A DNA stretch of 64,000 nucleotides, taken from Belnapia moabensis DSM 16746 (lineage in GTDB: Bacteria > Pseudomonadota > Alphaproteobacteria > Acetobacterales > Acetobacteraceae). The notes beneath the pieces are model-generated. The model was not told the origin of the DNA. It made no database searches and saw only the letters and a program-made list of their open reading frames with translations. Numbering within the stretch: position 1 is the first letter of the stretch; each line of letters begins with the position of its first letter. Shown here piece after piece: positions 53,203-61,726 of the stretch. Made by a program: the position numbers and the translations under genes. The stretch covers positions 1 through 64,000 of the forward strand of contig NZ_JQKB01000011.1 of the NCBI RefSeq assembly GCF_000745835.1, in the 5' to 3' direction.

Positions 53203-54168
53203 ATGGACCGGCACCTCCTCGGCCGCTTCCTGCGGCCCGTCCTCATGCGCCTTGTCCAGGCCCTGCTCGTCGCCCTGATCATCGGCGCGCTCGGCTTCGC
53301 CCTGATGGCCGCGCTGCCGGGCGACCAGGCCTTCCGCCTCGCCGCCGCCCGTTACGGCCCGGACATGGGCGATGCGGCCGCGGCCGCGCTGGTGCATCGG
53401 GAATTGGGGCTGGACCGGCCCCTGGCGGTGCAGTTCCTCGACTGGGTGGGGCGCCTGCTGCGCTTCGACCTTGGCCATTCCCTCGTCACCGGCGCGCCGG
53501 TGCTGGAGGAGCTGGCCATGCAGCTCGGCTATACGCTGGCGCTGGCCGGCGTCGCGTTGCCGCTCTCGGCCCTGCTCGGGCTCCCCTTCGGGCTCCTGGC
53601 CGGGCTGCGGCCGGGCGGGCCGGTGGACCGGGTCACGCTCGGGCTCTCGGTTCTGCTCCGGGCCGTTCCGGCCTATGCCCTCGGCCTGCTCCTGGTGGCG
53701 GTCTTCTCCATCCGGTTCCGCTGGCTGCCGCCCGCGGGTTTCGAGGGGTGGCGGGAATTCATCCTGCCCGCCCTGACCCTGGCACTCGGCCTCGCGGCGC
53801 TGTCCGCGCGCGTGGCCCGGGATTCCGTCGCCGCCGTGGCCGCCTCCCCCTACATGGCCTTCGCGCGGTGGAAGGGCCTCCCCGAACGGGCGGTGGTGCT
53901 GCGGCACGGCCTGCGCAACGCGGCCATTCCCGTCGTGGCCCTGCTCGGGCTCCAGCTCATCGGCCTGGTCGAGGGACTCGTCATTGTCGAGAGCCTGTTT
54001 TCCTGGCCGGGGATCGGGCATGCGCTGGTGCATGCCATCTTCGCCCGCGACGTGCCGGTGGTGCAGGGCGCGGCGCTGGTGATGGGGCTGATCTTCGTCC
54101 TGGTGAATGCCCTCGTGGACCTCGCCTGCGCGCTGATCGACCCGCGCCGGCCTAGGGCGGCGGCATGA
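53203..54168 (+). CDS. ABC permease, NikB/CntB/DppB type
   Basis: A 321-residue permease with long periplasmic loop after helix 1 (ELGLDRPLAVQFLDW) and the loop AFARWKGLPERAVVLRHGLRNA near residues 225-245. VIVESLFSWPGIG is typical. The ATG lies one base after the binding-protein stop; its own stop overlaps the next permease (ATGA). Confidence 0.92.
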   Translation: MDRHLLGRFLRPVLMRLVQALLVALIIGALGFALMAALPGDQAFRLAAARYGPDMGDAAAAALVHRELGLDRPLAVQFLDWVGRLLRFDLGHSLVTGAPVLEELAMQLGYTLALAGVALPLSALLGLPFGLLAGLRPGGPVDRVTLGLSVLLRAVPAYALGLLLVAVFSIRFRWLPPAGFEGWREFILPALTLALGLAALSARVARDSVAAVAASPYMAFARWKGLPERAVVLRHGLRNAAIPVVALLGLQLIGLVEGLVIVESLFSWPGIGHALVHAIFARDVPVVQGAALVMGLIFVLVNALVDLACALIDPRRPRAAA

Positions 54169-54953
54169 GGGTCCTGGCGCCCGGCCGCTGGCTCGGACTG
54201 CTGCTGATCCTGGCGCTGGCGGGATTCGGCATTCTGGGGCCCTGGCTCGCGGCCACCGATCCGGCGCGCCAGGTCCTGGCGGATTCCCTGGCGCCGCCGG
54301 GGACGGGCTATTGGCTTGGCGCTGATCATCTGGGCCGGTCCATGCTGGCGCGGCTGGCCCATGCGACGCGGCTCTCGCTCCTGCTCGCGGCGGTCACGGT
54401 CGCCAGCGCGGCCATCCCCGGCACCCTGCTCGGCATCCTCGCCGCCTGCCGCGGCGGCTGGGTGGAGAGCGGCCTGGTGCTGCTCGCCGATGCGGTGCTG
54501 GCGCTGCCCGGCCTGCTGCTGGTCCTGCTGCTCGCCGCCTTCGCGCCCGGCGACTTCCTGCCGCTCTATCTCGGCCTCGCCCTCGCGGGCTGGGTCGAGT
54601 ATTTCCGCGTCGCGCGGGCCATGGCCCGCGGCATGCTGGCGCGGCCGCATGTGGAGGCGGCGCGCCTGCTCGGCTTCGGCCCGGGCTATGTGCTGTGGCG
54701 CCTGCTGCTGCCGGGCCTGCTGCCGACCCTGGGCGTGCTCGCCGCCTTCGGCCTGGGAAACGCCGTGCTTGCGATCTCGACCCTGTCCTTCATCGGGCTC
54801 GGCATCCATCCGCCCACGGCCGAGCTCGGCAGCATGACGACCGACCTGCTGCCCTATGCCCATGAGGCGCCGCTGATGGTGCTGATGCCGGCGGCCCTCG
54901 TCTTCGTCGCCGTGCTCGGCTGCCACCTGCTGGCCGGGCGGGGGCGCGCGTGA
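54165..54953 (+). CDS. ABC permease, NikC/CntC/DppC type
   Basis: A 262-residue permease with the family motif GYWLGADHLGRSMLARLAHATRLS and the cytoplasmic loop EAARLLGFGPGYVLWRLLLP. STLSFIGLGIHPPTAELGSM is the C-terminal signature. Short N-terminus as in NikC. Start overlaps the previous stop (ATGA); its stop overlaps the ATPase start (GTGA). Confidence 0.92.
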   Translation: MRVLAPGRWLGLLLILALAGFGILGPWLAATDPARQVLADSLAPPGTGYWLGADHLGRSMLARLAHATRLSLLLAAVTVASAAIPGTLLGILAACRGGWVESGLVLLADAVLALPGLLLVLLLAAFAPGDFLPLYLGLALAGWVEYFRVARAMARGMLARPHVEAARLLGFGPGYVLWRLLLPGLLPTLGVLAAFGLGNAVLAISTLSFIGLGIHPPTAELGSMTTDLLPYAHEAPLMVLMPAALVFVAVLGCHLLAGRGRA

Positions 54954-56368
54954 GCGGCGTCCTCGCCATCGAGGGGTTCCGGGTCGAGGCGGCCGACGGG
55001 ACGGCGCTGGTGCGCAGCGTCGATGCCGAAGCGCGGCCCGGACGGCCGCTGACGCTGCTGGGCGAGACCGGCTCGGGCAAGTCCCTGGTCCTCGCGGCCG
55101 CCATGGGAAGCCTGGCCCCGGGCCTTCGCGCCGGCGGACGGGTGATGCTGGACGGGACGGAGATGCTGTCGGCCACGCCTTCGGCCCGGCGGGCGCTCTG
55201 GGGCCGCCGCCTGGCCACGCTGCCGCAGGAGCCCTGGCTCGCCTTGGACCCGACCATGCGGGCCCTGGGCCAGGTGGCGGAGGTCTATCGCCTAGTCCGG
55301 GGGATGCCCGCCGCGGCCTCCGCGGAGGAGGCGCGGGCGCGGCTGGCGGAGCTTGGGCTCGGCGGCGTCGCCGCGCTCTATCCCTTCCAGCTCTCCGGGG
55401 GGATGGCGCAGCGCCTCGCCCTCGCCATCCTGCGGGCCTCGGAGACTCCCGTCCTTCTCGCCGACGAGCCGACCAAGGGGCTCGATGCCGATCGGCGCGA
55501 CGAGGCGGGAGCACGGCTGCGGGCCGAGGCGGAGCGCGGTCGCACGGTGGTCTGCGTGACGCATGACGTGGCGATCGCCCGCGCCCTGGGTGGCGAGGTC
55601 GCGGTGATGCTGGAGGGCCGGGTGGTGGAGCGCGGCCCGGCGGCGAGGGTGCTGGAGCGTCCGTCCCACACATACACACGACGCCTGCTGGAGGCGGAAC
55701 CGGCGCGCTGGCCTGAGCTGCCGCCGCGGCCCGCGCCCTGCGGCGAGGTGGCGGTCGCGGCAGAGGGGGTGTGCCGCGGCTTCGGTGGCCGCCCCGTGCT
55801 ATGCGGGGTCGATCTCTCCGTGCGGCGCGGCGAGATCGTGGCCGTCACCGGCCCGAGCGGCTGCGGCAAGACCACGCTCGGGGATGTGCTGCTCGGGCTG
55901 CTGCGGCCGGATGCCGGGACCGTCCGGCGCCTTCCCGGCGTGGTGCCCTGGCGCTTCGGCAAGCTGTACCAGGACCCTCCGAGCGCCTTCGCGCCGCACC
56001 AGACCATGCGGCAGGCGCTGGGCGACCTGGCGCGGCACCATGGCCTGGCCTGGGATGCCATCGCCGCCCTTGTCGAGCGGCTGCGCCTGGCGCCGGCCCT
56101 GCTGGACCGCCGGCCGGACGCACTGTCGGGGGGCGAGTTGCAGCGCTTCGCCCTGGTCCGCGTCCTCGCGCTCGATCCCGTCTTCCTTCTGGCCGACGAG
56201 CCGACATCGCGGCTGGACCCCATCACCCAGCGAGAGGTCTCGATGCTGCTCGGCGAGCTGGCCGGGGAGCGCGGGCTGGCGGTGCTGCTGGTGACGCATG
56301 ATGCGGCGCTGGCCGCGAAGCTGGCCGACAGGACGCTGCGGTTGCGGGCCAACGGCACCGACCGGTGA
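54950..56368 (+). CDS. Fused double ABC ATPase (CntD/CntF or NikDE-like in one chain)
   Basis: A 472-residue protein with two complete ABC modules. First: Walker A GETGSGKS (39-46), signature LSGGMAQR and Walker B LLADEPTKGLD. Second: Walker A GPSGCGKTT (about 300), signature LSGGELQR and Walker B LLADEPTSRLD. Nik/Opp/Cnt systems normally have two separate genes. GTG start overlaps the permease stop. It completes the five-gene receptor/transporter operon. Confidence 0.92.
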   Translation: MSGVLAIEGFRVEAADGTALVRSVDAEARPGRPLTLLGETGSGKSLVLAAAMGSLAPGLRAGGRVMLDGTEMLSATPSARRALWGRRLATLPQEPWLALDPTMRALGQVAEVYRLVRGMPAAASAEEARARLAELGLGGVAALYPFQLSGGMAQRLALAILRASETPVLLADEPTKGLDADRRDEAGARLRAEAERGRTVVCVTHDVAIARALGGEVAVMLEGRVVERGPAARVLERPSHTYTRRLLEAEPARWPELPPRPAPCGEVAVAAEGVCRGFGGRPVLCGVDLSVRRGEIVAVTGPSGCGKTTLGDVLLGLLRPDAGTVRRLPGVVPWRFGKLYQDPPSAFAPHQTMRQALGDLARHHGLAWDAIAALVERLRLAPALLDRRPDALSGGELQRFALVRVLALDPVFLLADEPTSRLDPITQREVSMLLGELAGERGLAVLLVTHDAALAAKLADRTLRLRANGTDR

Positions 56369-56503
56369 GCGAGCCGGCCGCGCCCGGGCGGCAGACAGGT
56401 CCGGGTCCCGTTGCGATGCGGCCTCGAGCCGGCTGACTACAGACTCCCCCACCCCATGCGCATCGCGACCCGGTCGGGGAGGCTTGCGGAACTGTAAGGA
56501 TAT

Positions 56504-56522
56504 GATAATGAGAGTCATTCGC
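56504..56522 (+). promoter_or_regulatory. Fur-box-like operator before the second TonB receptor
   Basis: GATAATGAGAGTCATTCGC matches the classic Fur consensus in 15 of 19 positions, with perfect inverted AATGA and TCATT arms. It lies about 25-40 bases before the receptor start. Iron-dependent repression is a reasonable inference; alphaproteobacteria may use Fur, Irr or RirA, so the regulator is not certain. Confidence 0.6.
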
Positions 56523-56544
56523 AAAAACTGATCAGGTTGAGGGA

Positions 56545-58842
56545 TTGGCACCGTTGGGTCGACATCGCCGCAAGGCCATTCTGGGTGTGCTCGTCCAGCC
56601 CACAGGCAGCTCGCAGGATCCAGGGAGACGCTCCTTTCCCGGCTGGAAGGCCTGTGCCCCGACTGGTTTCGCCGTCAGCACGATGCTGTCCTGCGGCCTC
56701 CTCCTCGCGCCGGCGGCCGAGGCCCAGCAGGCGCCATCCGCGGACGCGTCCGGCCCTGCCGTTCTGCCGGGCACCCCGACCGACTCGTCATCGGTCAGGT
56801 TGCCGATGATGGAGATCACCGGCTCCGCTGGCCAGGCGCCGGGGGCGCTTCCGCCGCCTTATGTCGGCGGCCAGGTGGCACGGGGCGGATCGCTCGGGCT
56901 GCTCGGGACCAGGGGCGTGATGGACATCCCCTTCAGCACGACCAACTTCACGTCGCAGCTGGTCGAGGACCAGCAGGCGCGCACCGCGGCCGATACGCTG
57001 ATCAATGATTCCTCGGTTCGCCTGACCACCGGCAGCAACGGCTTCGACGATACCTTCCAGATCCGTGGATTCCCCGTGCAGGCCCAGGATGTCGGGCTGA
57101 ACGGGCTGTACGGCCTGGTCTCCTCCAACCGCGTGCAGGCGCAGCTCATCGAGCGCATCGAACTGCTGCGGGGGCCCGGTGCGCTGATCAACGGCATCGC
57201 GCCTGGCGGCAGCATCGGCGGGGGCATCAACATCATCAGCAAGCGGGCCGGGGACCTGCCCCTGACCCGGCTGACGACGACCTATGTCGGCAGCGCCAAT
57301 TTCGGCCTTCATGCCGACGTGGCCCGGCGCTACGGGCCGAGTGGCGAATGGGGCATCCGCTTCAACGGCCTGTACCGCGACGGCGAGGCCTCGATCGACC
57401 GCGGCAATCTCCGCAGCGGCTTCGGCGCGCTGGCGCTGGACTACCGGGGCGAGCGCCTGCGCTGGTCGCTCGACGGCATCTTCCAGCGCGACGACACGCG
57501 GAATTTCCGCCCGCAGATCACCCTGTTGCCCACCATCGCCACCATTCCCTCCCCGCCCGATGCGCGCAGCAACTGGTATCCGGGGACGCGGCTCTCCCAG
57601 CAGGACGCAACGGTCGCCACCCGCCTCGAATACGACGTGACGGACTGGCTGACCGCCTATGCCGCCGTGGGCTACCGCGACGGCTGGAACGAGCAGACCT
57701 TCCCTGATTCCCGCCCGGGCGGCGTGGATGCCCTCGGCAATTTCAGGGTCACCAACGCCCTCTACGACAGCTATTCCAAGACCGTCAGCGGCACCGCCGG
57801 CGCCAACATGCGGTTCAACCTGCTGGGCGTCGGCCACACGCTCAACATCGCCTATACCGGCTTCCAGCAGGAGAACGGCAACGCCTACGTCACCTCGGGC
57901 ACCAGCTTCCCCTCCAGCATCTACAACCCGGCGCGGCTTCCCGGCATCACGGCGCCGCGGACCGACCCCCGGCGGGCTTCCGACACGACGCTCAACAGCT
58001 TCGCCGTGGCCGACACCCTGTCCTTCGCCAATGACCGCGTGCTGCTGACGCTCGGCGTACGGCAGCAGGATGTCCGGGTGCTCAGCTACAGCACGGCCAC
58101 CGGCGCGCGGACGAGCAGCTACGACGCCAGCGCGACGACACCTCTTGCGGGGCTGGTCATCAAGCCGCGGGAGAACATCTCGCTCTACGCGAATTATGCC
58201 GAGGGGCTGACGCGCGGCGATATCGTCGGGGCGGGCTATTCCAATGTGGGCGCGGTGCTGGCCCCGTTCAAATCGCAGCAGGTCGAGGCCGGGGTCCGGG
58301 TGGATTGGGGCGGGGTGACGACGACCGCTTCCGTGTTCCAGATCACGCGGCCGAACTCCATCCGGACGGCCTCGAACGAGCTCGCCTATGACGGCGAGCA
58401 GCGCAACCGGGGGCTCGAGCTCTCGGCCTATGGCGAGATCGTGCCCGGGCTGCGCGGCATCGCCAGCGCGACCTTCATCAAGCCCGAGCTCACCAGCCCC
58501 GCTGTCGCCTCCGAGCGCGGCAACGACGCGGCCGGGGTGCCGGACAAGACCGTCTCGGCTACGCTGGACTGGGACATGCCGTGGGTGCCGGGGCTCGCCC
58601 TCAACGGGCGGGTGATCTACACCTCGGGCTCCTACCTCACCAGTGCCAATACGCTGCGCTTCGACGGCTGGACCCGCGTCGACATCGGCGCACGCTACCG
58701 CACCGAGATCGCCAGGAAGCCGGTCGTGTTCCGGGCCAACCTGGAGAACGCCTTCGACCAGGACTACTGGCTCACCACCGGCACCTTCGTGACGGTCGGC
58801 GCGCCACGCACCTTCGTCTTCTCGGCGTCCTTCGACTTCTAG
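56545..58842 (+). CDS. TonB-dependent siderophore-type receptor (second)
   Basis: A 765-residue receptor. Start is TTG (56545, or 56554), giving an unusually long export signal that ends at APAAEAQQ near residue 62. The TonB-box-like SVRLPMMEITG follows, then the plug (TFQIRGFPVQAQD, IERIELLRGPGALING) and the barrel ending in FVFSASFDF with the C-terminal aromatic. The plug GINIISKRAGD block is typical of siderophore receptors. Preceded by a Fur-like operator. It lies 176 bases after the fused ATPase and has its own promoter. Ligand unknown; ferric siderophore is likely. Confidence 0.92.
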   Translation: MAPLGRHRRKAILGVLVQPTGSSQDPGRRSFPGWKACAPTGFAVSTMLSCGLLLAPAAEAQQAPSADASGPAVLPGTPTDSSSVRLPMMEITGSAGQAPGALPPPYVGGQVARGGSLGLLGTRGVMDIPFSTTNFTSQLVEDQQARTAADTLINDSSVRLTTGSNGFDDTFQIRGFPVQAQDVGLNGLYGLVSSNRVQAQLIERIELLRGPGALINGIAPGGSIGGGINIISKRAGDLPLTRLTTTYVGSANFGLHADVARRYGPSGEWGIRFNGLYRDGEASIDRGNLRSGFGALALDYRGERLRWSLDGIFQRDDTRNFRPQITLLPTIATIPSPPDARSNWYPGTRLSQQDATVATRLEYDVTDWLTAYAAVGYRDGWNEQTFPDSRPGGVDALGNFRVTNALYDSYSKTVSGTAGANMRFNLLGVGHTLNIAYTGFQQENGNAYVTSGTSFPSSIYNPARLPGITAPRTDPRRASDTTLNSFAVADTLSFANDRVLLTLGVRQQDVRVLSYSTATGARTSSYDASATTPLAGLVIKPRENISLYANYAEGLTRGDIVGAGYSNVGAVLAPFKSQQVEAGVRVDWGGVTTTASVFQITRPNSIRTASNELAYDGEQRNRGLELSAYGEIVPGLRGIASATFIKPELTSPAVASERGNDAAGVPDKTVSATLDWDMPWVPGLALNGRVIYTSGSYLTSANTLRFDGWTRVDIGARYRTEIARKPVVFRANLENAFDQDYWLTTGTFVTVGAPRTFVFSASFDF

Positions 58843-59094
58843 GGCGGGGTCCGGAAGGCTGCTGTGCGTCCTGCCCGCCTGGACAGGCGCCTGCGGCGCT
58901 TCGGCGGACCGGCTCCAGGCGGCGTGGCGGACCAGCGGCCCGCCCGCATCGACCGCCCCCTTGCGCCGCCACCCCCAACCGTGCTTTACGGCCCGCTTCC
59001 CTGCCGCCGCGGAGGCATCGCGCGCGGCTATGCCCATTTGCGCGCCCGGCATCCTGCCTGTCGCCTCGGGCTGAGACAGCCGGAGGGGTTCCAC

Positions 59095-59568
59095 ATGCCG
59101 CTATATGAAAGCGTGTTCATCGCACGCAACGACGTCACCCAGCAGCAGGTCGAAGCGATCGCGGAGCTGGTTGCCGGCATCGTCGCCGAGCAGGGCGGCG
59201 AGGTGAAGAAGCGCGAATACTGGGGCCTGCGCGGCCTCGCCTATCGCATCAAGAAGAACCGCAAGGGGCATTACATGCTCCTCGGCATCGACACGGTCCC
59301 GGCCGCCATGCAGGAAGCCGAGCGCCAGCTGGGCCTCAACGAGGACGTGCTGCGCGTGATGACGCTGCGCGTCGAGGAGATCGACGAGGCGCCGTCCGCC
59401 ATCCTTTCCCGCCGTGGCGAGGAGCGCGAGCGTGACCGCGGCTTCCGCGGCCCGCGTCCGCCGGGGCGCTTCACCAGCGGCCGCCGCGAGCGCGGCGACG
59501 AGCGCGAGGAATTCCGGGCCCGTCCGCGGGACGAGATGGCCGATCCTTCCATGGGCGGCGAGGAGTAA
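59095..59568 (+). CDS. rpsF: 30S ribosomal protein S6
   Basis: A 157-residue S6. The first 100 residues are the canonical domain (MPLYESVFIARNDVTQQQ, KREYWGLRGLAYRIKKNRKG). A C-terminal tail of about 50 residues rich in Arg, Glu and Gly extends it beyond the usual 100-135. First gene of the rpsF-rpsR-DUF2232-rplI operon; 3 bases separate it from rpsR. GGAGGGG precedes the start. Confidence 0.97.
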   Translation: MPLYESVFIARNDVTQQQVEAIAELVAGIVAEQGGEVKKREYWGLRGLAYRIKKNRKGHYMLLGIDTVPAAMQEAERQLGLNEDVLRVMTLRVEEIDEAPSAILSRRGEERERDRGFRGPRPPGRFTSGRRERGDEREEFRARPRDEMADPSMGGEE

Positions 59569-59571
59569 GCC

Positions 59572-59859
59572 ATGTCCGACCAGACCCCCGCTTCCGACAT
59601 GACGCCGGCCGGCCGCCGCCCGGCCGTCGGTGCCCGCCGGCCCTTCTACCGGCGCCGCAAGTCCTGCCCCTTCTCCGGCCCGAATGCGCCGAAGATCGAC
59701 TACAAGGACGTGCGCCTGCTGAGCCGCTTCCTCTCCGAGCGCGGCAAGATCGTGCCGAGCCGCATCACCGCGGTGAGCGCGAAGAAGCAGCGCGAGCTGG
59801 CCAATGCCATCAAGCGCGCCCGCTTCCTGGCCCTGCTGCCCTACGTCATCAACGACTGA
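59572..59859 (+). CDS. rpsR: 30S ribosomal protein S18
   Basis: A 95-residue S18 with [20 protein letters not shown] and [25 protein letters not shown]. An N-terminal extension of about 20 residues is present. GAGGAG precedes the ATG. Binds 16S rRNA with S6. Confidence 0.97.
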   Translation: MSDQTPASDMTPAGRRPAVGARRPFYRRRKSCPFSGPNAPKIDYKDVRLLSRFLSERGKIVPSRITAVSAKKQRELANAIKRARFLALLPYVIND

Positions 59860-59883
59860 GGGCGGGACCCGAGGTAGTGAGGC

Positions 59884-60795
59884 GTGGTGGCGGTGACGGC
59901 ATCAGCACCATTCGGCCGGCCCCGTGAGGGACTGATGGCGGCGGCGGCCGCGGCTCTGGCCGCGACCGTCTGCGCGCTATGGGCCTTCCGCGGGCTACCC
60001 GGCGGCACGGTGCTGTTCTGGCTGACGCCGTTTCCGCTCTTCGCGGCGGGGCTCGGCTTCGGCCTCGGCAGCGTGGTGGCGGGGGTGGCGCTGGCGGCGC
60101 TGCTGCTGGCGCTGGTTGGTGGCGGCATGCCGCTGCTGGTCTTCCTGCTGCTCTTCGGCCTGCCGGTGCCGCTGCTGCTGGGGGCGGCCTTCCGCAGTGG
60201 CGGGCTCGGCCTGCCGCTGGCCCTGCTCGGGCTCTGGCCGGTCTCCGTCCTGCTGGGCGCCGCGCTCTTCCTCGCCGACGATGGCGGGCTGGAGCCGGCG
60301 ATGCGGCGTGCGGTGGAGATCGCCCTCGCTCGGCTCGGCCTGCCGGCGCAGGAGATGCTGGTCGCGGAGCTGGTGCGGGTGAAGGCGGCGGCCATCGGCT
60401 TCTGGGCGGATATCGCCCTGCTGGCCAATGCGGCGGGGGCGGAGCGCTTCCTCGCCCGTCGCGGGCTGCTGCCGATGCCGCGCGCGCCATGGAGCGCGGT
60501 GCGACTGCCGGGCTGGTACCTGCCGTTGCCGGCGATCGCCGCGGGCTTCTTCCTGGCGGCACCGGAGGATGGGGATGCGGTCGCGCTCTCCGCCCTGCTG
60601 CTGCTGCTGGTGCCGTTCTTCCTGCAGGGCTGCGCCGGCGTGCATGCGCGGCTGCGCGGGCGGCGGGGTGCGACGGCGATGCTGGCGGGCTTCTACCTGC
60701 TGATGCTGCTCTTCCTGCAAATCATGGGCCCCGGCCTCGTCGGCCTCGGCCTCTACGACCAAATCCGGCGGCGCCAGGCGCCGCGCAACAGCTGA
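59884..60795 (+). CDS. DUF2232 membrane protein in the ribosomal operon
   Basis: A 303-residue protein with about eight hydrophobic helices and GTG start. No catalytic motif. A DUF2232 protein between rpsR and rplI is a conserved arrangement in alphaproteobacteria. Possibly involved in membrane biogenesis; function unknown. Confidence 0.88.
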   Translation: MVAVTASAPFGRPREGLMAAAAAALAATVCALWAFRGLPGGTVLFWLTPFPLFAAGLGFGLGSVVAGVALAALLLALVGGGMPLLVFLLLFGLPVPLLLGAAFRSGGLGLPLALLGLWPVSVLLGAALFLADDGGLEPAMRRAVEIALARLGLPAQEMLVAELVRVKAAAIGFWADIALLANAAGAERFLARRGLLPMPRAPWSAVRLPGWYLPLPAIAAGFFLAAPEDGDAVALSALLLLLVPFFLQGCAGVHARLRGRRGATAMLAGFYLLMLLFLQIMGPGLVGLGLYDQIRRRQAPRNS

Positions 60796-60810
60796 CGAGA
60801 GAGTTTTCCC

Positions 60811-61365
60811 ATGATCGACATCATCCTGATGCAGCGCGTCGAGAAGCTCGGCCAGATGGGCGAGGTGGTGAAGGTGAAGCCGGGCTATGCCCGCAACTTC
60901 CTCCTGCCGCTCGGCAAGGCGATCCGCGCGAACAAGGCGAATCTCGAGAAGTTCGAGTCGCAGCGCGCGCAGCTTGAGGCGCAGAACATCAAGCGCCGCG
61001 AGGAGGCCGAGCGCGTGGCCGAGCGGATGGACGGTCTCACCGTCACCATCATCCGTCAGGCGGGCGAGAGCGGCGGCCTCTATGGCAGCGTCTCGGCGCG
61101 CGACATCGCCGATCTCTGCAAGGAGGGTGGGCTGACCATCTCGCGCAGCCAGGTGCTGCTGGAGCAGCCGATCAAGACGCTGGGGCTCACCAAGGTGCGC
61201 GTCGAGCTGCACCCGGAGGTGCATATCCCGGTGACGGTCAACGTCGCCCGCAGCCAGGAGGAGGCCGAGCGCCAGGCCCGTGGCGAGGAGATCGTCCGCG
61301 AGGAGGAGCCGAGCCTCGAGGACGAGCTGCGCGCCGAGATCGGCGCGGCGATGGACGATCGCTGA
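60811..61365 (+). CDS. rplI: 50S ribosomal protein L9
   Basis: A 184-residue L9. [29 protein letters not shown] with FLLPLGKA is the N-terminal rRNA-binding domain, then a long connecting helix and C-terminal domain. An acidic tail of about 30 residues follows, longer than in E. coli. Last gene of the operon; a strong terminator lies 106 bases downstream. Confidence 0.97.
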   Translation: MIDIILMQRVEKLGQMGEVVKVKPGYARNFLLPLGKAIRANKANLEKFESQRAQLEAQNIKRREEAERVAERMDGLTVTIIRQAGESGGLYGSVSARDIADLCKEGGLTISRSQVLLEQPIKTLGLTKVRVELHPEVHIPVTVNVARSQEEAERQARGEEIVREEEPSLEDELRAEIGAAMDDR

Positions 61366-61471
61366 TATCCCCACGACAACGCTGCGCGTTGCCGCGGGGC
61401 CCCCATCAAGGGCGCTTTGACGAGCAGCGTCTCGGCATCCTTCCGCGGCAAAGCCGTGGAAGGCGCGAATG

Positions 61472-61497
61472 AAGGGAGCCGTGAGGCTCCCTTTTTT
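61472..61497 (+). terminator. Rho-independent terminator after rplI
   Basis: AAGGGAGCC and GGCTCCCTT form a 9-pair stem with a GTGA tetraloop followed by six T (61492-61497). Classic terminator for the ribosomal operon. Confidence 0.9.
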
Positions 61498-61502
61498 CGT
61501 TC

Positions 61503-61613
61503 AGGAGCGGGGAAGCCGTAGAGGCGGGCGGGGTTGTCGACGAGGACGCGCTGGCGTGCGGCGGCGTCGGGCACCCAGGTGGTGAGCAAGTCGAAGAGGA
61601 CGGCGTCGTCGGG
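61503..61613 (-). pseudogene. C-terminal remnant of an amidohydrolase (2-pyrone-4,6-dicarboxylate hydrolase-like)
   Basis: About 37 codons read DDAVLFDLLTTWVPD, RQRVLVDNPARLYGF and then lose similarity. This is the C-terminal end of the LigI-like amidohydrolase family, which ends in VDNPARLYGF. Upstream towards acnA there is no barrel domain, and downstream the frame continues over the rplI terminator without a natural stop. I take it as a decayed gene end left between rplI and acnA. Confidence 0.6.
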
Positions 61614-61726
61614 CTTGTTGTCGGGCTTCTTCGGGCCGCGCGGCGAAAGGCTAGGCACGCATCCGCGCAAGGAAAAGGGCGCGGCCTTTGCGGACCGCGC
61701 CCTCCTTCAGCCCAAAGCCGCGGCGA

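Noticed and set aside
61080-61670. 196-codon minus-strand frame
   Set aside because: Mostly antisense to rplI and across its terminator; only about 37 codons at 61503-61613 have meaning, kept as a remnant.
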